Origin: Mesorhizobium sp. Z1-4
GTDB taxonomy: Bacteria; Pseudomonadota; Alphaproteobacteria; Rhizobiales; Rhizobiaceae
NCBI RefSeq assembly: GCF_004000235.1
Contig: NZ_RCIO01000003.1
Location: 373-64,372 of the forward strand
Direction of reading: 5' to 3'
Length of the DNA stretch: 64,000 nt
Shown here piece after piece: positions 42,762-51,782 of this stretch. A model generated the notes under the pieces. That model did not search any database and was not told where the DNA came from. It saw only the letters and a program-made list of their open reading frames with translations. The translations under genes and the position numbers were made by a program. Each line of letters starts with the position of its first letter. The first letter of the stretch is position 1.

Positions 42762-43840
42762 TCCGCTGCCTCCGCCGTTGCCGATTCCAGCCAGCACGCG
42801 ACATCATGCACGCCGCCGACGCGGACGAGCGGCGGGTTCGCGGCCGTGCATTTGTCGAATTTGTGCCGGCAGCGCGGCGCGAAGGGGCAGGAGGTCGGGT
42901 GCGCCATCAACAGCGGCGGCTGGCCGCTGATGGAGCGAAGCCGTTCGTCGGCCTGGTGGCGGCCGGGCAGCGATTCCAGCAGCGCTTCCGTGTAGGGGTG
43001 GCGTGGCCGGTCGAACAGTTCCGCGATCGGCGCCTGTTCGACGATCTGGCCGCCATACATGACCATGATGCGGTCGGCGATTCCGGCGGCGACGCCGAGA
43101 TCATGCGTGACCCATATAATGGCCATGCCGAGCTTCTGGCGCAGTTCGCGCACGAGCTCGAGTATCTGCGCCTGGACCGTCACGTCGAGCGCGGTCGTCG
43201 GTTCGTCGGCAATCAGAACCTTGGGATCGCAGGCCAGCGCCATCGCGATCATGACGCGCTGGCGCATGCCGCCCGAAAACTGGTGCGGGTAGTCGTCCAG
43301 CCGGTCGCTGGCGGAGGGAATGCCAACGAGTTCAAGCAACTCGGCCGCGCGTTTGCGGGCCTGCGCCTTCGACAGGCCCATATGTTTGCGCAGCGGCTCC
43401 ATGATCTGAAATCCGACCGTGAAGACCGGGTTCAGAGACGTCATCGGATCCTGGAAGATGAAGCCGATACGCGCGCCGCGGACATCGCGGATTTCGTTCG
43501 GCGAGAGCCGGACGAGGTCGCGGTCCTGGAACATGGCCGTTCCTGCAGTCACTTCCGCCGGCGGCATGGGAAGGAGCTGCAGCAGCGACATCATCGTGAC
43601 GCTTTTGCCCGAGCCGCTTTCGCCGACAACGGCCAGCAGCTCGCCTTCCTCGACATGGAAGCTAACGCCGTTTACCGCGTGGACCGCACCATCTTGCGTG
43701 TGAAAGATGGTCTTCAGGTCACGCACTTCGAGTACCTGACTTATGGGCCTACCCCATTGACTGTTCCGGTGTTGGCCACCGGGTATTATTCCCCGCCGCC
43801 CGTTTTTTGTGGATCGGTCACGGCGCGCGCATCTGATCAT
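42758..43840 (-). CDS. Peptide/opine-type ABC transporter ATP-binding protein, DppD/OppD type
   Basis: An ATPase of up to 360 residues with Walker [18 protein letters not shown], signature [15 protein letters not shown], Walker [13 protein letters not shown] and C-terminal [14 protein letters not shown]. The start is uncertain: homologues begin about 6 residues before LEVRDLK, but the only ATG (43840) lies 33 residues further up in sequence that looks non-coding. In-frame alternatives are a GTG at 43726, which cuts into the domain, or an ATA at 43744 preceded by GGGGTAGG. First gene of the five-gene importer operon. Confidence 0.85.
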
Positions 43841-43968
43841 CAGCCAGACCAGAATTCAAGCAGCTTATGTGCGCTTCAACATCACGCTGCGGAAATGCAC
43901 GATTTCTTCGAGCAATGCACGCAACGAGGAAGTTCATGCACGTTTTGTGCATGAACTGCCGTAATCGC

Positions 43969-46050
43969 TCACTCGATGAACACATTGACAGTGGCCGCCC
44001 TGCCTACCGCGTCGATGACCGTGAGGGTCGATGCGCCGGCGCCGTCGGGATGCCAGCTTGCGGTTCGCCGGCGCACTGTGTCCTTCAGCGGCCGTCCGTT
44101 TGCCAGCCAGCGGAAAGGGGCACGGCCCCCCTGCAGTTTGAGAATGAGCGGGGCGGCCCCCTGGGCCGCGAGTTCGACCCTTGCGCCGTCAGGCGGGAAG
44201 ACGATGCGCGGCGAGGCCTCCACAATTCCGGGCGTGACGGCGTCGTCGTCGATTGCGCGAAAGCGGCGGAGCGTGACGGGCAGGTCGCCGCGCGGCAGAC
44301 GCACCGCGCCCGGCGGCGGCGACGCGTGTTCGGCAAATGCCACCCCGGAGCGCGAAAAAGCGTTGAAAAGAACGGGTGCCGCGGTTTCGAAACCGGAAAT
44401 TCCGGGCACCGGACCGCCGTCGGGCCGGCCAATCCAGACACCCAGCACATGGCGGCCATCGAAGCCGATCGACCAGGCATCTCGATAGCCGTAGCTGGTG
44501 CCGGTCTTGTAGGCGATGCCGATCTCCGGCGCGCCGCGCGGCGGCACAACGCCCGAGAGGATGTCCGCGACCTGCCAGTTGGCCGCGGGGTCGAGCAGGC
44601 GCACCGGCTGCGGCTGGGCGGGCTTGATATGAAGCGGTGTCGCGAAACCGGAATTGGGCAGCGCGGTGTAGAGCTGCACGAGGTCGCGCAAGGTGACGCC
44701 GACGCCGCCCAGCCCCATCGCCAGACCGGGTTTTTCGCCACGCGGCAATTCAGGTGTGACGCCCGCGTCGCGGAAGCGGCCGGCAAGCCGCGTCGGCCCG
44801 AGCGCGTCAAGCAGCCGGATCGCCGGCACATTCAGCGAGAGTTGCAGCGCATCGCGTACGCTGACGTCGCCCATATAGGCCATATCGAAATTGCGTGGGC
44901 GATAGCCGGCGAAATCGGCCGGGCGGTCTTCGATCAAGGTCTGCTGTGCGACCAACCCTTCCTCGAAGGCGAGACCGTAGATGAATGGCTTCAGCGTCGA
45001 GCCGGGCGACCTTACGGCGCGGGTCAGGTCCACCCAGCCATTGCGGCCGGCGTCGAAATAGTCGGCAGCGCCGACTTCTGCGATGATCGCGCCGGTGCGG
45101 GCATCGGCCATCACCATGGCAACGGAGACCTTGTCTCCGATACGGGTGGCGGCTTCGGCTGCAACCGCTTCCAGCCGCCGCTGGACCTTGCCGTCGACCG
45201 TGAGCTCAATGCGCTGTGCGGCGGGGTCGGCCAGACGGGCGGCGTCGGCCGCGTGTGCGGCGAGGGCAGGGAGTTCGTAGCGTCCGGTTGGCACGATGTT
45301 CGCGGCAGCCGCACGCGCTGCCTCCGCGCTGTCCATCAGGCCTGCATTGGACATGCGGGCAAGCACGCGATCACGGGCCAGTTGTGCGTTTTCAGGATGC
45401 CGGTCGGGCCGGCGCGCCTCGGGCGACTGAGGCAAGGCAACCAGCAGTGCCGCCTCGCCGACGGTCAGTCTGCGGGGTTCCTTGCCGAACCAGGCGAGCG
45501 AAGCTGCGCGCAAGCCTTCGATGTTGCCGCCATAGGGCGCCAGCGTGAGATAACGGCGCAGGATTTCGTCCTTCGACAGCCGCTGCTCGATCTGCCAGGC
45601 GCGGAACATCTGACGCAGCTTCGCGGGGACGGAGCGGCGCTCGCGCGGCTCGACCAGCCGGGCAAGCTGCATGCTGATTGTCGAACCGCCCGACACGATG
45701 CGGCCATTGGTGGCCAACTGGCCTACTGCACGCGCCATGGCGAAGACATCGATACCCCGATGATCGCGAAAGCGCTTGTCCTCATAAGCGATCAGCATGT
45801 CGAGGAAGTGCGGGTCGATATCGCGCAGTTCGACCGCCATTCGCCAGCGGCCATCGGGGGCCGCATAGGCGCGTAGCAGTTCCCCATTGCGGCCCACGAC
45901 TTCCGCCGAGATTGGCGGTTCGTCGAGCGGTGGCGGGAAGGCGCGGTCGGCCTGGACGAGCGCGACCAGCGCCAGCATCGCCAGTGCAGCCGCCGCCGCG
46001 CCCGCCGAAGCGGCGCGCGGCAGCACTTTGCCGGGCGAAAGCCGGCGCAT
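43969..46050 (-). CDS. pbpC: Penicillin-binding protein 1C
   Basis: A 693-residue bifunctional peptidoglycan synthase with one N-terminal membrane anchor (residues 17-35). Glycosyltransferase: catalytic Glu90 in AYEDKRFRDHRG and GGSTISMQLARL at 121-132. Transpeptidase: S351-x-x-K354 (SPGSTLKPF), SLN at 405-407, KTGTS at 515-519. The C terminus is the PBP1C-specific beta domain. Its ATG overlaps the macroglobulin stop by one base (TGATG), the usual pbpC/alpha-2-macroglobulin pairing. Confidence 0.94.
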   Translation of the reverse strand: MRRLSPGKVLPRAASAGAAAAALAMLALVALVQADRAFPPPLDEPPISAEVVGRNGELLRAYAAPDGRWRMAVELRDIDPHFLDMLIAYEDKRFRDHRGIDVFAMARAVGQLATNGRIVSGGSTISMQLARLVEPRERRSVPAKLRQMFRAWQIEQRLSKDEILRRYLTLAPYGGNIEGLRAASLAWFGKEPRRLTVGEAALLVALPQSPEARRPDRHPENAQLARDRVLARMSNAGLMDSAEAARAAAANIVPTGRYELPALAAHAADAARLADPAAQRIELTVDGKVQRRLEAVAAEAATRIGDKVSVAMVMADARTGAIIAEVGAADYFDAGRNGWVDLTRAVRSPGSTLKPFIYGLAFEEGLVAQQTLIEDRPADFAGYRPRNFDMAYMGDVSVRDALQLSLNVPAIRLLDALGPTRLAGRFRDAGVTPELPRGEKPGLAMGLGGVGVTLRDLVQLYTALPNSGFATPLHIKPAQPQPVRLLDPAANWQVADILSGVVPPRGAPEIGIAYKTGTSYGYRDAWSIGFDGRHVLGVWIGRPDGGPVPGISGFETAAPVLFNAFSRSGVAFAEHASPPPGAVRLPRGDLPVTLRRFRAIDDDAVTPGIVEASPRIVFPPDGARVELAAQGAAPLILKLQGGRAPFRWLANGRPLKDTVRRRTASWHPDGAGASTLTVIDAVGRAATVNVFIE

Positions 46051-49000
46051 CAGGGCGCGACGACTTCCATGAAGCCGTCGGCGGTGCGGGCCCGGAACTG
46101 CGGACGATACATGTCCTCAACATTCGCCGCCGGGTGCGCATAGACGCCGGGTGTGACCGCCCGCACGACATAGGCCATGACGATCTCACGGTCGCTGTTG
46201 CCCGAGCGATCGAACGCCGCGACGAAACGGTCATCGCGGAATTCGGCATGCGCGTAGTCGGTGTTCGGCAGCCAGTCGAAGTTCTTCAGTTCGGCGCTGC
46301 TGACCAGGCTCGGATTGTCGATCTCGAAGCCGCCGGGAAGCAGGTCCGTCACCAGAACGCGCGAACCCCAGTCGTTCTTCTCTGTCACCTTGAGGACGAC
46401 GACCAGGCGTTCATTCTGCGCCACCGAGCTGACATTCGCTGGCGAGCCGTCGAGATGATAGTAGTTGCGCTCGATGGCGAAGCCTTCGCCGCCAGCGGGC
46501 AGCGGCTCAGCCGGAGCGGCGACCGTGGTCACCACCGCATCGACCGGAGCCGAGCCGCGGTTGATTATGGTGACCGGATTGCCGGGCAGGTCGAGGCCAT
46601 CGAGCTCGGCCGCGTAGCCGCCCATGTGAGCGGAGCCGTTGACCTCGAGCTGAAGCGCTTCGCTGCCTTCCACCAATGCGCGGGCGGCGAGCAGCATCCA
46701 GGCCTGTTCCTGCGTCGACATATAGCGGTCGACGCGGCTCGCCTCGGCCGCAAAGGAGATCATCTCCGGCACCATGCCCGGTACTGGCCGCGTTTCGGCT
46801 GCCAGTGCGAGAATGGCGGCACCGTCGCGAAGAGCCGAGCCGTAGTCCGAGCGATAGATGTTCCGCCGTCCGCTGCGGGCCAGCTCCAGGGATGAACGGA
46901 AGGCGCGCTCTGCACGCAGCGTGTCGCCATAGAGCGCGAGGCTCGCTGCGATCTGCGCACGGGCCATCGGCGTATCGAACTCGTCGAGCCGCGTGTCGGC
47001 GTAGTAGCGCAAGTCGCCGGCTGATGCCCGGCGGTTGCGCGCCAGCACGTAGAGCGCATAGCCGATTTCGGCACCGCGCTCTTCGATGTCGAGATCATAC
47101 GAGATCGAGTTCTGCAGATTGTCGAGCGCAAGCCGCATGCCTTCTTCGGGCACCTGATAGTCGAGCTCGCGGGCGCGGGTCAGGAACTCGGTGACATAGG
47201 AATCGAGCCACAGATCGCCGTAGCCCGGTGCCCAGAGACCGAAGCTGCCGGACGATGACTGGTAGGAGAGAACACGCAGGATCGCGTCCTGCACGCGCTT
47301 TCCGACCTCAGGATCGGGGTCCAGGCCCGATTGTGCCGCAAGCTCTGCAACATAAAGCAGCGGCAGTGCGCGGCTCGTCGTCTGCTCGGCGCAGCCATAG
47401 GGGTAGCGGTCGAGGCTGACGAGCAGCGACGGTATGTCGAATGCCGCGACTGGCGAGACGCCGATCGAGACCGACGCGCCGTCGAGCAGGCTGTCGCCCA
47501 GAAGCTCCTCGTCGACCCGGATCGAGCCGCCGTTCGCCGCCAGCGACACGATGCGCCGTGTCGTGACGGGGAGGGCGGAGGGCCGCACGGGGATCGACAG
47601 CGCGTGTTCGACCGCCGTGCCGTCGGCATGCGCGAGCCGCACCGTTATTGCCGAGCGGCCAGTCATTTCGGCGGTGAGGGGCACGGTGACGGATTTGCGT
47701 TCGCCGGAAGCGAAGGTGACTGCGTCCGCAAACGTCGCAGTGACCCGGCCGTCGGTAAGCACCTCAAGGCTGTATTCGCCTGCCGGACCATCGGTATTGG
47801 CGATGTCGAGGCGCAGCGTCGCGGTGTCGCCGGGCGCCATGAAACGCGGCAGGCCGGCGGTGACTACGACCGGCTCGCGCACGATGACGTCGGTTTCGGC
47901 ATTGCCGACCGCGTTTTTCGACCAGGCGACGGCCATCAGGCGCACCGTGCCGTTGAACTGCGGAATGTCGAAAGTGACGAGTGCGCGGCCGTCGCCGTCG
48001 AGTTCGACGGGGCCGGAGAAGAAGGCGACAAGCTCTTCGGTCGGCGGGCTGCCCTCGGTTGCCATGCCGCCGCCGTCGCCGCCGGTGCGCAGGCGTCCGG
48101 TGACGCCGAGCGAACCGTCGATCAGCCGGCCGTAGAGGTCACGCAGCTCCAGACCGAGCCGGCGCTGGCCGTAATACCAGCCGCTCGCATCCGGAGCTTC
48201 GTAGCTGGTGAGATTGAGAATGCCGACATCGACGGCGGCGAGCGCGACATAGGCGGTTTCGCCAGCCGCACCCGGCACGGAGATGGGCACCGTAAGCGGG
48301 CCGCGCGGCTTGGACTGTGCCGGGGCTTCCAGCGCGACATCGAGCTTGCGCTGACCCGGATCGACCGAGAGCCATTTCAGGCCGATGGCGCGGGCCGGCA
48401 TGCGGGTTTCTTCCGCGTCGCCCGGACGGAACAGGGTGGCGGTGACATAGGCACCCGCGCCCCAGTTTTCGCTGACCGGAATGTCGATCGCTGCACCGCC
48501 CTCGGGCACGCTTGCGGTGAAGGTTTCCAGCAGGCGGTCCGCGCCGACCGTGACCAGAACCTCGCCGGCGAAGCGCGGCGAGATCTGCAGCCGCGCGGTT
48601 TCGCCCGGTGCGTATTGTTCCTTGTCGAGCGCGATTTCGAGGCCGTCCGGCGTTTCGGTCGAGCTTGCGGCGACATACCAGCCGGCGTCGAACTCGACGG
48701 AGGTCTGCGGGCCTGCCGGGTCTGGCGTCTCCACGGTCAGGCGGTAGCGGCCCCACTGAACCGCCGACTGAATTCGGCCTTCCGCGTCGGCGGCGACATC
48801 AAGCCGGCCATCGGCGACCTTGGTTTCGTAGGTGATCGGCTCGTAATACCAGCTCGAGCCGTTGCGATACCACTGGTAGGAGCGCTCGAGCTTTTCGAGC
48901 GTCCAGATCAGGCCATCCATCTCCGCGCGCTCGCCGCCGGCGGAGGCGCCGATGACACGGAAGGACGCGACCGCGCCCTCGGGCACGGAGCCGCCGGTGA

Positions 49001-51503
49001 ATTCCGGCCGCACACCGATCAGGTCAGTCTCGGAGGCAACGCCGATTACCAGCGAGCGCTCGACGGCGCGGCCGGCGCCTTCGCGCATGCGGACCACGAC
49101 ATTGGCGTCGATGCGCTGCGTGGTGGAGGGGATCGCATTGACGAAAACCTCGAAGCTCGCCTTGCCGTTCTCGTCGGTGACCGGAAGGTCCGACAAGGGA
49201 GTAATGTTGGCGTATTCATTGGTCTTTTCGTCGGCCAAGCCGAACTGATAGCCGGGGAAGGCGTCCCATTCGCGGGTCGTCGTCAGCGCGACTTCGCCTT
49301 CCATCGAAAGGCCCGAAGCCGGCGCACCATAAAGGAAGCGCCCGTCGACCTCGACCAAAGCAGGTTCGCCGACCGTTATCTCGCTGTCGGGCGAGGTAAG
49401 GTCGAACTCGATGCGGTCGGGCACGAAATCCTCGACCAGGAAGCGGCCGCTCGCGACCGAGGCTTTGTCGGGATCGGCATGGATACGGTAGTTCCAGGTG
49501 CCGCGCATGGCGTTTGCCTGGAGGTCGAGTTCCACCGCGTAGCCGCCCATCGCTGCGCCATCGTCGACGATGCGGCGATCCTCGACGCCATCGGGGCGGG
49601 TGAAGATGAAGGTGAGCGGCAGGTTTTCGACCGCCACCGCCGCGTCATCCCTTGCGAGTGCTGCGGTATGCACAGTCTCGCCGGCACGGTAGATGCCGCG
49701 CTCGGTCCAAGCGAACACATCGAGTGCGCCGGGCGCGGCACGGCCGGTGACGCCACGGTCCGACAGATCGAAGCCGGCGCGGGTCATGTCGAGGAAGACG
49801 AAATCGCCGCCGCTGTTCTTCGCCAGCAGCGCTGCCGGGGCGAGGCTGCCGGTGCCGCGCGTCAGGCCGGGCGTGAATTTCGCCTGGCCGGCGGCGTCGG
49901 TGGTGGCGGTGCCCAGCACCTCATTGTTGCGCGCGAGCAGCGTGAGTTCTGCACCCTCAAGCGGCATGGCGTTTGCCAGTGAGCGGGCAAATACCGTCAG
50001 TCCGTCCGCGCCGGTGAAGGTGGTGAGGCCGATGTCGGACACCACGAACCACTGCGTGGCCTTGGCGTTCCAATAGTCTTGCTGTTCGCCCTTGGGTGCT
50101 GCCGAAAGTACATAAACCCCGGGCTCGCGCTCGGGCAGCGCCTCATCGACCGGGAAGCTGGTGGTGACTTCGGAGTTCAACTCGGAGCGAATGTCGATTT
50201 CGCCCTGCCATACGGGCTGGCCGAGCTCGTCGCCGATTTCGGAAAGGCCGTAACCGTCAAGCTGGCTCAAAAAGCGGAAGCCCGACAGAAGCTGCGTCAG
50301 AGCGCGGTCGCCGACACGGTAGAGCTTCAGATCCGCCGTTTCGGTGTTGACGCTGATCAGCGGGATGCCGCGCCGCGCGGTGGAGGGCAGCACAAAGTTC
50401 TCGCCGGTGAAGCGCAGCGAGGGCGAACGGTCGCGTACATAGATATTGAGCGTGACCGGGCTCGCAATCACCTCGCCGATGGCCGAAGGCAGGCCGGAAC
50501 GAACGACGATGTCGTAATATTCGCCGTGGTCGAGACCTTCCACGCAGAGTTGGCGCTCGCCTGCGTCGACTGCTTTTGGAGCGCGTCCGTCAACAGTGAC
50601 GAAAGATGCGTAGTCGGTGCCGGCTTTCACCAGAGCTTCTGAAAACTGCAGGCAGATGCGCGGCGAAACGGTGTCGGAATTCACTGTGTGATCGACGACG
50701 CGGAAGCCTTTGCGGGCGCGCAGATCCTCCATCTCCGCGCGCACTGCGGCGCTGTTCACCAGCTCAAGGCTGGCATTGTAGGCCGAGATTGCCGGGCGAT
50801 AGAGGTCGCGATTATCGAGCGCACGCGCCATGGCGGCCAGCGCCTCGGCGCGTTCATTTGTGCCGCGCGTGAGCCGGTATGCGTTCAGAGCCGCCGAGGT
50901 GGCGGCGCGCGCAAAGGCGCCTTTCTCGAAACTGTTTTCAGTTGTTACGGCGAGCAGCGCGGCCGTGAGCTGCGACCAGACGGGGCGGATATCCGCGTCG
51001 ATGCGCAGCGCCTCGCGGAAGGCCTGTACGGCCTCGCGCGCATTGCCCGCGTTGAGCGCATCTTCACCGATGGTGGTGAGAACGCCGATGCCCATGCCGG
51101 GATCGGGGCGCGGTTCGGCGGCGATGTCGGAGCGGTAGCGGATCGCCTCGTCGCCGACATTCGGCGGCAGGAAGGCGAGCGCCGGCGGTGCGCCGATGTC
51201 GGGCTCGCCCGTGGCTGCAACGGCCCGCCCGGCCACCGCACCGGGGAAAGGATTGACGAAGGCATAGTCGGATTTGAGGAAGCACCAGCTGGCGCTGGTA
51301 TTGTATGTGAATGCGCGGCACTGCCCGTCGCCCAGGCAAGCCGCCGAACACTGTTCGAGCGAGACGTCCTTCTCGGTTCTGAGGTCGAACCCGAAATAGT
51401 CACCGTCCTGGGTCAGCTCGATGCGCCGCTCCTGCGCCATCGCAGATGAAGCTGAAACAAAGACTGCCAGAATCAGGAAAGAAAAAAACCGAACTGCGCG
51501 CAT
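46050..51503 (-). CDS. Bacterial alpha-2-macroglobulin (YfhM-like) with N-terminal PAN-type domain
   Basis: An 1817-residue periplasmic protease trap. ATG at 51503 opens a Sec signal peptide (MRAVRFFSFLILAVFVSASS, cleavage at AMA). No lipobox Cys follows, unlike the lipoprotein YfhM of E. coli. Residues about 25-90 form a Cys-rich PAN/apple-like domain (CSAACLGDGQCRAF). Thioester motif CAEQ is intact (Cys1371, Gln1374, in YPYGCAEQT). Family role: covalent capture of host or rival proteases when the outer membrane is breached, with PBP1C repairing peptidoglycan. RBS GGAGGAG precedes it. Confidence 0.92.
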   Translation of the reverse strand: MRAVRFFSFLILAVFVSASSAMAQERRIELTQDGDYFGFDLRTEKDVSLEQCSAACLGDGQCRAFTYNTSASWCFLKSDYAFVNPFPGAVAGRAVAATGEPDIGAPPALAFLPPNVGDEAIRYRSDIAAEPRPDPGMGIGVLTTIGEDALNAGNAREAVQAFREALRIDADIRPVWSQLTAALLAVTTENSFEKGAFARAATSAALNAYRLTRGTNERAEALAAMARALDNRDLYRPAISAYNASLELVNSAAVRAEMEDLRARKGFRVVDHTVNSDTVSPRICLQFSEALVKAGTDYASFVTVDGRAPKAVDAGERQLCVEGLDHGEYYDIVVRSGLPSAIGEVIASPVTLNIYVRDRSPSLRFTGENFVLPSTARRGIPLISVNTETADLKLYRVGDRALTQLLSGFRFLSQLDGYGLSEIGDELGQPVWQGEIDIRSELNSEVTTSFPVDEALPEREPGVYVLSAAPKGEQQDYWNAKATQWFVVSDIGLTTFTGADGLTVFARSLANAMPLEGAELTLLARNNEVLGTATTDAAGQAKFTPGLTRGTGSLAPAALLAKNSGGDFVFLDMTRAGFDLSDRGVTGRAAPGALDVFAWTERGIYRAGETVHTAALARDDAAVAVENLPLTFIFTRPDGVEDRRIVDDGAAMGGYAVELDLQANAMRGTWNYRIHADPDKASVASGRFLVEDFVPDRIEFDLTSPDSEITVGEPALVEVDGRFLYGAPASGLSMEGEVALTTTREWDAFPGYQFGLADEKTNEYANITPLSDLPVTDENGKASFEVFVNAIPSTTQRIDANVVVRMREGAGRAVERSLVIGVASETDLIGVRPEFTGGSVPEGAVASFRVIGASAGGERAEMDGLIWTLEKLERSYQWYRNGSSWYYEPITYETKVADGRLDVAADAEGRIQSAVQWGRYRLTVETPDPAGPQTSVEFDAGWYVAASSTETPDGLEIALDKEQYAPGETARLQISPRFAGEVLVTVGADRLLETFTASVPEGGAAIDIPVSENWGAGAYVTATLFRPGDAEETRMPARAIGLKWLSVDPGQRKLDVALEAPAQSKPRGPLTVPISVPGAAGETAYVALAAVDVGILNLTSYEAPDASGWYYGQRRLGLELRDLYGRLIDGSLGVTGRLRTGGDGGGMATEGSPPTEELVAFFSGPVELDGDGRALVTFDIPQFNGTVRLMAVAWSKNAVGNAETDVIVREPVVVTAGLPRFMAPGDTATLRLDIANTDGPAGEYSLEVLTDGRVTATFADAVTFASGERKSVTVPLTAEMTGRSAITVRLAHADGTAVEHALSIPVRPSALPVTTRRIVSLAANGGSIRVDEELLGDSLLDGASVSIGVSPVAAFDIPSLLVSLDRYPYGCAEQTTSRALPLLYVAELAAQSGLDPDPEVGKRVQDAILRVLSYQSSSGSFGLWAPGYGDLWLDSYVTEFLTRARELDYQVPEEGMRLALDNLQNSISYDLDIEERGAEIGYALYVLARNRRASAGDLRYYADTRLDEFDTPMARAQIAASLALYGDTLRAERAFRSSLELARSGRRNIYRSDYGSALRDGAAILALAAETRPVPGMVPEMISFAAEASRVDRYMSTQEQAWMLLAARALVEGSEALQLEVNGSAHMGGYAAELDGLDLPGNPVTIINRGSAPVDAVVTTVAAPAEPLPAGGEGFAIERNYYHLDGSPANVSSVAQNERLVVVLKVTEKNDWGSRVLVTDLLPGGFEIDNPSLVSSAELKNFDWLPNTDYAHAEFRDDRFVAAFDRSGNSDREIVMAYVVRAVTPGVYAHPAANVEDMYRPQFRARTADGFMEVVAP

Positions 51504-51782
51504 GGCCTGCCGCTCCTCCAACACTATCCGCGTCCCTTCGGATATCCCGTTCATGTGGCGCCTGTGATACGGCTGTTGTCAACGGCGGCGGCTGCCGCCA
51601 TCTGCAATGCGCGGTTCACGTTTGCCCCGCCCCGATGCCGTGTTATTGCAGGTCCGGGACTACCGATGCCGTGCATTTCATACTCGGTTGCATCCGGTAA
51701 CGGAATGTGAGCGTGGGAATGTGGCCGCATTAGGTGCAATTGAGTTCAGTCTGCATTCAGGAATTGTGGTTACCTTAGAGTA

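Noticed and set aside
43867-45876. Plus-strand open frame of 669 codons
   Set aside because: Antisense of pbpC; no family resemblance.
47331-49982. Plus-strand open frame of 883 codons
   Set aside because: Antisense of the alpha-2-macroglobulin gene; its sequence is Arg/Asp/Gly-rich with no motif, the usual shadow of GC-rich coding DNA.
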